Below, in pieces: positions 6,155 through 9,252 of a stretch of 9,252 nucleotides of DNA. Within the stretch, counting starts at the first letter, position 1. Each line of letters starts with the position of its first letter. This DNA is from JARIHD01 sp041743655 (GTDB lineage: Bacteria; Patescibacteriota; Saccharimonadia; Saccharimonadales; UBA4665): contig JBGTMJ010000063.1 of NCBI GenBank assembly GCA_041743655.1, positions 1-9,252 on the forward strand, in the 5' to 3' direction. The translations under genes were made by a program, and so were the position numbers. Under the pieces are notes generated by a model. It worked only from the letters and a program-made list of their open reading frames with translations, was not told where the DNA came from and made no database searches.

Positions 6155-6478
6155 ATGAAAAAATTATTAGTTGCTGTTGCAGTAGCGACATTAAGTGTTC
6201 TTCCTGCAGCCAGTGCGTCTGCAGCCAGTGTAGACATCTCAAATTCAGACCAGCAAAGTTATAATGCTGAGCGTAACGAGGAAAATAATGACGATTATTC
6301 ACTTGAGGCATACTCAAATAAAACAGTCAGCTATCAAGCATTTTATTATGTAAACTACGAAGCAAGTATGACTGACTGGATCAAACAAATGCGTAACACC
6401 AACAACAGTGACTATGCACAAGTAGAGGCTAACAGTGATACGGAGAACTACTTCCGTAATGGAGATTACGGCTACTAG
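6155..6478 (+). CDS. Small secreted Tyr/Asn-rich protein of unknown function, 107 aa
   Basis: I do not recognise this family. The N-terminus is a textbook Sec signal peptide: MKK, a hydrophobic core (residues 4-16), then PAASASA with a signal peptidase I site after A23. The mature part is about 84 residues, has no Cys, and is rich in Tyr (11) and Asn (13), acidic overall and polar. Aromatic clusters such as FYYVNY (63-68) and the end NYFRNGDYGY stand out. No second hydrophobic segment, lipobox or LPxTG-like anchor is present, so the product is probably released or held non-covalently at the surface. The SD is very strong and the gene is a single unit closed by a 16-bp terminator hairpin. AT-rich codons (AAT, AAA, TAT) are more frequent than in the neighbouring genes. 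A surface or cell-contact role is only a guess. Confidence 0.85.
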   Translation: MKKLLVAVAVATLSVLPAASASAASVDISNSDQQSYNAERNEENNDDYSLEAYSNKTVSYQAFYYVNYEASMTDWIKQMRNTNNSDYAQVEANSDTENYFRNGDYGY

Positions 6479-6494
6479 GAGTTAACAGCTAAAA

Positions 6495-6530
6495 AACAAA
6501 AGGACATCGATACGTCGATGTCCTTTTGTT
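6495..6530. terminator. Bidirectional intrinsic terminator with a UACG loop
   Basis: A perfect 16-bp stem (6495-6510 with 6515-6530) closes a TACG tetraloop of the stable UNCG type. On the minus strand it runs into six T (complement of 6491-6496), ending the reductase transcript. On the plus strand the tract is TTTTGTT then CTAATTT, ending the secreted protein transcript. It lies between the two convergent stop codons at 6478 and 6553. Confidence 0.92.
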
Positions 6531-6552
6531 CTAATTTAGTCTAAACGAACTT

Positions 6553-7113
6553 TTACCCTCGTGCTGATTTGAGAGCGCTTACCCACCAGTCCAGTTCTTT
6601 TAGCTGTGCGGCAATATTGCCTTGTACAAAGCCAGGTTTAGGGGTGCCGCTTTCATCCAGCGCCATCCAGATGGAACTAATTAAAATATGGTCCCTGACG
6701 CTAGCTGCACGCAGCTCAGACATAACTTGGATAAGATGCTCAATTGCACGTATGCCACCACTCACTCCATAACCAACGTACGCGGCAGCTTTATGGTTCC
6801 ATTCGGCATTAAGGTAGTCCAGAAAGTTTTTGAGGCTGCCTGGGATAGAGTGGTTGTATTCACCGGTGACAAATACAAACCCATCCTTACTCCCGACTTT
6901 TTCAGCAAGCGCTTTCTGAGTATCACTGTATTGATGTGTCATTGGCGGCATCGGTTCGTCAAATAACCCAAGGTTCTGCTCGGCCAGGTCAAACAACTCA
7001 AAGTCTAACTTGGGCGAGGCTTCTCTTGCTTCCTTTATATACCAGTCGGCGACTTTGCGACCCATACGATCCTGGCGGGTTGTACCAACAATCACAAGTA
7101 TTTTTTGCTCCAT
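6553..7113 (-). CDS. NAD(P)H-dependent FMN reductase / quinone reductase family, 186 aa
   Basis: A cytoplasmic flavodoxin-fold reductase that uses NAD(P)H and bound FMN to reduce flavin, quinones, azo compounds or chromate. The phosphate-binding loop after strand 1 is GTTRQDRMG (10-18). The family-typical EYNHSIPGSLKNFLDYL (85-101) and the loop GYGVSGG (114-120) form the rest of the FMN site. The length is typical. The start was moved from 7146 to the ATG at 7113, because AAGGAG (7124-7119 minus) lies five bases before it and the protein then begins MEQKILVIVG, directly into strand 1. It is divergent from an HxlR regulator with 80 bases between starts, a pairing seen in redox and electrophile stress modules, so control by that regulator is likely. 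Its transcript ends at the hairpin 6495-6530. Confidence 0.92.
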   Translation of the reverse strand: MEQKILVIVGTTRQDRMGRKVADWYIKEAREASPKLDFELFDLAEQNLGLFDEPMPPMTHQYSDTQKALAEKVGSKDGFVFVTGEYNHSIPGSLKNFLDYLNAEWNHKAAAYVGYGVSGGIRAIEHLIQVMSELRAASVRDHILISSIWMALDESGTPKPGFVQGNIAAQLKELDWWVSALKSARG

Positions 7114-7118
7114 GTCAT

Positions 7119-7124
7119 CTCCTT
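7119..7124 (-). promoter_or_regulatory. Shine-Dalgarno AAGGAG setting the reductase start
   Basis: Read on the minus strand, AAGGAG is five bases upstream of the ATG at 7113. The alternative ATG at 7146 has no SD, and using it would place this SD inside the coding region. Confidence 0.8.
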
Positions 7125-7136
7125 TTACAAGGTAAT

Positions 7137-7193
7137 CGTATACCATACATTCTTCAAATGTAAGTACGTACTTTTATGTGCTATACTTACTCT
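7137..7193. promoter_or_regulatory. Divergent promoters and palindromic operator between the reductase and HxlR genes
   Basis: AAGTACGTACTT (7162-7173) is a perfect 12-bp palindrome. A further TACTTAC (7184-7190) is the inverted copy of GTAAGTA (7160-7166), so the half-site AAGTA/TACTT occurs three times. Toward the reductase, CTTACA (7164-7159 minus), 16 bases, TATACG (7142-7137 minus) is a plausible promoter. Toward HxlR, TATACT (7182-7187) is a good -10 with six bases to the ATG at 7194. The palindrome overlaps the -35 position of both. HxlR regulators bind dyads of this size as dimers, so it is the likely operator and would repress both genes. Confidence 0.6.
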
Positions 7194-7580
7194 ATGGTTC
7201 ACAAACTCACCTATAAGAAAGAAGCTTGTCCCCCGGACTTACAGGTTATTGACGCAATCTCTGGGAAGTGGACGGTTCTTATCATCTATATACTCTCTGA
7301 ACAAACAAGACGTCATAGTGAACTACACCGGATGATCCCCGGAATCTCGCAAAAAATGCTAACACACACGCTCCGCCGTCTTGAGCGTGACGGAATTGTT
7401 GCGCGAAAAATCTATCCTGTTGTACCACCCCAGGTTGAGTATTCCTTAACTGCGCTTGGGGAATCGTTAGTTAGTTTGTTATCCAGTCTCTGCTCTTGGG
7501 CAAAAGAGCATTACGGGGAAGTGCAACAAGCACGTACAGATTACGACGCTCAACAAAGCATTGTACAAGCGGCCGCTTAA
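7194..7580 (+). CDS. HxlR-family winged-helix transcriptional regulator, 128 aa
   Basis: A small dimeric DNA-binding regulator. The HxlR signature runs from ACPPDLQVIDAISGKWTVLI (11-30) through RRHSELHRMIPGISQKMLTH (39-58) to LRRLERDGIVARKIYP (60-75) and the wing EYSLTALG (82-89). One Cys sits just before the first helix (C12), where redox-sensing members such as YodB and HypR carry theirs; C100 lies in the C-terminal dimer helix. The start is placed at the ATG at 7194: neither it nor the ATG at 7176 has an SD, but TATACT ends six bases before 7194, which fits a leaderless transcript and makes 7176 upstream of the transcription start. It is divergent from a flavin reductase and has a palindromic operator candidate between. 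Oxidant or quinone sensing is inferred from context and C12. Confidence 0.92.
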   Translation: MVHKLTYKKEACPPDLQVIDAISGKWTVLIIYILSEQTRRHSELHRMIPGISQKMLTHTLRRLERDGIVARKIYPVVPPQVEYSLTALGESLVSLLSSLCSWAKEHYGEVQQARTDYDAQQSIVQAAA

Positions 7581-7701
7581 TTGCACCGAAAACAATTGAT
7601 TACCAAAGTACTTAAAGATTGATGCCATGTCTGATAACTCCCGGTAAGTGGCTATGCATGTCAGGGTTTTACAAAGGATTGGCAGGAAACAGTAGCTTTA
7701 A

Positions 7702-7726
7702 GCCATAAGGGTCTAGGAATTATGGC
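7702..7726 (+). repeat. Perfect 7-bp inverted repeat upstream of the pilin operon
   Basis: GCCATAA (7702-7708) and TTATGGC (7720-7726) flank an 11-base spacer. The right arm ends 11 bases before a perfect TATAAT and overlaps the expected -35 position, so it could be a regulator site. Alternatively it is a weak terminator for HxlR, since AACCTTTT follows. The sequence alone does not decide. Confidence 0.45.
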
Positions 7727-7737
7727 AACCTTTTATA

Positions 7738-7743
7738 TATAAT
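7738..7743 (+). promoter_or_regulatory. Consensus -10 box of the pilin operon
   Basis: TATAAT matches the consensus at all six positions and lies 11 bases before the ATG at 7755. The predicted start near 7750 gives a leader of about five bases. No SD precedes the ATG. The -35 position (about 7715-7720) has AGGAAT, a poor match, so an activator may be needed. Confidence 0.5.
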
Positions 7744-7754
7744 GAATCGTAAGC

Positions 7755-8147
7755 ATGTTGCATAAAGAAGCTGGCTTCTCTCTGACTGAACTCCTGGTCG
7801 CCATAGTTGTGATCGGTGTTGTGTTTACTAGCATCAGTATTATGTTTATTGATATTCAGCGCACGCAGCGGCAAACGGGTTATCTGGAAAGTGCTACGCG
7901 GGCAGCCCAACGGGAAGTAGAAGTATTAAGAAACGACAATTACAACCAGCTTACTCCTGGAGTAGATATTAACTTTACTAGTGACCTCCCTGATAACCTT
8001 GTCGCTCCACGGAGCGGCATTGTGGTAGTATCCGAGCCAACCTCAGGCTTGCGTCGGGTGGATGTTACGGTTAGCTACTACGACGATAGCAAGCAACGTA
8101 CAGTTAAGCTTAGTTCGCTCATCGGGGTGCTGGGTATTACGCAATGA
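7755..8147 (+). CDS. Type IV prepilin-like protein (PilV/GspI-like minor pilin), 130 aa
   Basis: A pilin-like protein with a class III signal. The leader MLHKEAG is followed by the prepilin peptidase site G7/F8, and the mature N-terminus FSLTELLVAIVVIGVVF has Glu at +5 (E12), needed for methylation and assembly. The hydrophobic helix continues to about residue 33. The next helix (SATRAAQREVEVLRNDNY, 46-63) resembles the A..A..E.LR pattern of the PilV/GspI group, and a short beta-rich globular part (about 75-130) follows. It would sit in the inner membrane before assembly as a minor pilin. The start is supported by the leader length, not by an SD. Its stop codon overlaps the next start as ATGA. 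It is the first gene of an operon that continues beyond the window. The PilV/GspI subtype is tentative. Confidence 0.88.
   Translation: MLHKEAGFSLTELLVAIVVIGVVFTSISIMFIDIQRTQRQTGYLESATRAAQREVEVLRNDNYNQLTPGVDINFTSDLPDNLVAPRSGIVVVSEPTSGLRRVDVTVSYYDDSKQRTVKLSSLIGVLGITQ
8133..8147 (+). repeat. Start-junction 15-mer, first copy
   Basis: GGTATTACGCAATGA spans the start of the second pilin gene. It matches GGTATTCCGCAATGA at the start of the third gene (8794-8808) at 14 of 15 bases. The upstream genes read the two copies in different frames, so the match is not due to a shared protein tail. It may be a non-SD start context for coupled translation. Confidence 0.4.
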
Positions 8148-8812
8148 AGTTACGGTCACAACACGGATTTACGTTAGTAGAGCTTACTATAGCACTCAGC
8201 GTGGTAGGTATCCTGAGCTTAATCGTCATGAACTTTTTCACTAATGCCTTGCTACAGAATGCTGATGGGAACGCCCGGGCCAATTTGCTCAGTGAGGCAC
8301 ACCAAGCCCTCGATCTGGCTAATAGTGATATCCGTTTATCCGCTACTGCCGACCAGAATAATCGCTGGCAGGACAATTATGCCCCGGGCGCTCCTGGCGA
8401 TCTATTGAGTTGGGCGTCAGATGGTGATACGTTAGTACTGGCTACAGCCGCCGAGAATCAAGCCGGCACTATTCTATTTGAAGATGCGGGACAGTACATT
8501 AGTTGGAAGAATAATAATATCTACTTCGTCAACAATCGTACCTTGTATAAGCGTATCTTGGCGGCGTCAGTGAGCGGCAATAAAGCAGTTACAAGCTGCC
8601 CCGCGGCATCTGCAAGTCCAGCGTGTCCTGCTGACCGAGAGTTGCTCCATGATGTAGAGAGCTTCACTGTTCGCTATCTGGACGGAGAGAACCAGGAAGT
8701 AATACCGACTGATGCACGGTCAGTGGAATTGGAAGTTGAGCTTAAAGCAAAGGTGTATGGTAATGACGTATTGGCTGCTTATACGACAAGGACGGTATTC
8801 CGCAATGATTAA
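8144..8812 (+). CDS. Type IV prepilin-like protein (PilW/GspJ-like minor pilin), 222 aa
   Basis: A prepilin with leader MKLRSQHG, cleavage G8/F9 and mature FTLVELTIALSVVGILSLIV, with Glu at +5 (E13). After the membrane helix, LLSEAHQALDLANSDIRLSA (48-67) resembles the amphipathic helix of PilW/GspJ-type minor pilins. The globular part contains GDTLVLAT, ILFEDAGQYISW and a C-terminal beta segment RSVELEVELKAKVYG. Two Cys (C152, C161) in TSCPAASASPACPAD could form a small disulfide loop, as seen in some pilins. It starts inside the stop of the previous gene (ATGA at 8144-8147) and overlaps the next gene by eight bases, so translation is probably coupled. Minor pilins of this kind prime pilus or pseudopilus assembly at the inner membrane. 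Confidence 0.88.
   Translation: MKLRSQHGFTLVELTIALSVVGILSLIVMNFFTNALLQNADGNARANLLSEAHQALDLANSDIRLSATADQNNRWQDNYAPGAPGDLLSWASDGDTLVLATAAENQAGTILFEDAGQYISWKNNNIYFVNNRTLYKRILAASVSGNKAVTSCPAASASPACPADRELLHDVESFTVRYLDGENQEVIPTDARSVELEVELKAKVYGNDVLAAYTTRTVFRND
8794..8808 (+). repeat. Start-junction 15-mer, second copy
   Basis: GGTATTCCGCAATGA spans the start of the third gene of the pilin operon and has one mismatch to the copy at 8133-8147. Neither junction has a well-spaced SD. Confidence 0.4.
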
Positions 8813-9252
8813 GCAATTCTTTCGTAACAGATTAAAGAGTACTGAAAGAGGCTCAATAATAGTGCTTGTGTTGCTTTTGTCCATTGTTTTTACGGTTACG
8901 GGCTTTTCTCTGGCACGCTTTGCCGTAAGCCAGTATTCACTCACCACTAAGAATGTATCCGCGGCCAATGCCACGCTGGTAGCTGAGGCTGGTATCGAGC
9001 AAGCACTCCACGAGCTGAACCTGGATGATAGTTTTGCAGGCCATACCAGCGAACAAGTATTCTTTAACAGTGCTACCCAGGGGCGTGCTGTGTATACGAC
9101 TACTGTTGTGAATTCTGGCAATACCAGGGTTATTACTGCAACAGGGAAGGCATTCCGCTACAATAACACCACAAATCCCATAAGCACACGTTTGGTTAAG
9201 GTGACTGCGGTAGGTACTGCTTCGGAAGGGTACTCAGTACATAGCGGTCCGG
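8805..9252 (+). CDS. PilX-like pilus assembly protein, N-terminal 149 residues, runs off the right edge
   Basis: The ATG lies inside the end of the previous gene (8-base overlap, ATGATTAA), and the frame is open to the window end. The N-terminus is basic (MIKQFFRNRLKSTERG), then one membrane helix (SIIVLVLLLSIVFTVTGFSL, 17-36). After it, NATLVAEAGIEQALHELN (55-72) matches the AEAGxexAl pattern of PilX-type proteins. The G16-S17 junction could be a prepilin peptidase site, but no Glu stands at +5, which is a known feature of the PilX group rather than of major pilins. The visible part of the exported region is Thr/Asn-rich and beta-prone. Its place after two prepilins supports a role in type IV pilus assembly. 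The C-terminal domain is not visible, so an adhesin-like extension cannot be excluded. Confidence 0.85.
   Translation, partial: MIKQFFRNRLKSTERGSIIVLVLLLSIVFTVTGFSLARFAVSQYSLTTKNVSAANATLVAEAGIEQALHELNLDDSFAGHTSEQVFFNSATQGRAVYTTTVVNSGNTRVITATGKAFRYNNTTNPISTRLVKVTAVGTASEGYSVHSGP

Larger units (their letters stand above)
7581..7754 (+). other. Intergenic region before the pilin operon, no gene seen
   Basis: The 174 bases after the HxlR stop contain no open frame worth calling and no riboswitch consensus that I recognise. CATGTC occurs twice (7626-7631 and 7658-7663) without clear meaning. The right end holds the dyad at 7702-7726 and the -10 box at 7738-7743, listed separately. Confidence 0.4.

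Noticed and set aside
6001..6237. 78-aa minus-strand open frame across the secreted protein's start
   Set aside because: It overlaps the SD and signal peptide of a well-supported gene in antisense and has no SD of its own.
7114..7146. Longer start of the reductase at 7146
   Set aside because: The SD AAGGAG lies inside this extension and serves the ATG at 7113, where the protein begins directly with strand 1.
7176..7193. Longer start of the HxlR regulator at 7176
   Set aside because: No SD, and the start would lie upstream of the TATACT -10 box; the ATG at 7194 fits better. Not fully excluded.
7581..7754. Possible riboswitch (c-di-GMP type) before the pilin operon
   Set aside because: The GEMM core elements (ACGCAAAGCC and the tetraloop-receptor region) are absent, and the TATAAT at 7738-7743 would place the transcript start after this region.
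8720..9121. 133-aa open frame on the minus strand across the second and third pilin operon genes
   Set aside because: Antisense to two genes with clear pilin features and a tight overlap; no supporting motif.

Overview
The window looks bacterial: tightly packed genes, AGGAGG-type Shine-Dalgarno (SD) sites, sigma70-like promoters and roughly balanced base composition. The gene mix fits a Candidatus Saccharibacteria (CPR/Patescibacteria) genome best. It includes an actinobacterial-type inositol-phosphate synthase, a single-RRM glycine-rich RNA-binding protein, a SIMPL protein, a lone dihydroorotate dehydrogenase-like enzyme and a minor-pilin operon. That assignment is inferred from gene content only; an actinobacterial-like lineage is the main alternative. 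I see no rRNA, tRNA, CRISPR array, insertion sequence or phage gene.

Layout, left to right. (1) 1-146 holds the 3' end of a membrane-protein gene on the plus strand. It converges on a 348-aa multi-pass membrane protein of unknown function (162-1208, minus). (2) 1209-1387 is a divergent regulatory region with a good sigma70 promoter and a leader of about 120 nt for the RRM protein gene (1388-1726), which ends in a clear intrinsic terminator. (3) A LysR-family regulator (1807-2700, minus) is divergent from inositol-3-phosphate synthase (2794-3957), followed by a membrane-anchored SIMPL/DUF541 protein (4036-4794). (4) A class-1-like dihydroorotate dehydrogenase family enzyme (4862-5926, minus) converges on the SIMPL gene. 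(5) A small secreted Tyr/Asn-rich protein of unknown function (6155-6478) has a very purine-rich SD and shares a strong bidirectional terminator with the next gene. (6) An NAD(P)H-dependent FMN/quinone reductase (6553-7113, minus) is divergent from an HxlR-family regulator (7194-7580), with a perfect 12-bp palindrome between them. (7) Three overlapping genes (7755-8147, 8144-8812, 8805 to the window end) encode type IV pilin-like and PilX-like proteins and run off the right edge.

The window reads as several small self-contained units rather than one pathway. Two are classic regulator/target divergent pairs: LysR with inositol synthase, and HxlR with a flavin reductase. The HxlR pair resembles known redox/electrophile-sensing modules. 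The pilin operon is probably part of a larger type IV pilus locus to the right.

A recurring theme is that some starts have strong SDs (RRM, inositol synthase, secreted protein, reductase). Others (the 348-aa membrane protein, HxlR and perhaps LysR and the first pilin) have no SD and a -10 box placed so that the transcript would be leaderless or nearly so. I found no unmistakable new system. The most promising leads are the secreted small protein, the HxlR operator, the alternative folds in the RRM leader and the LysR-inositol pairing.
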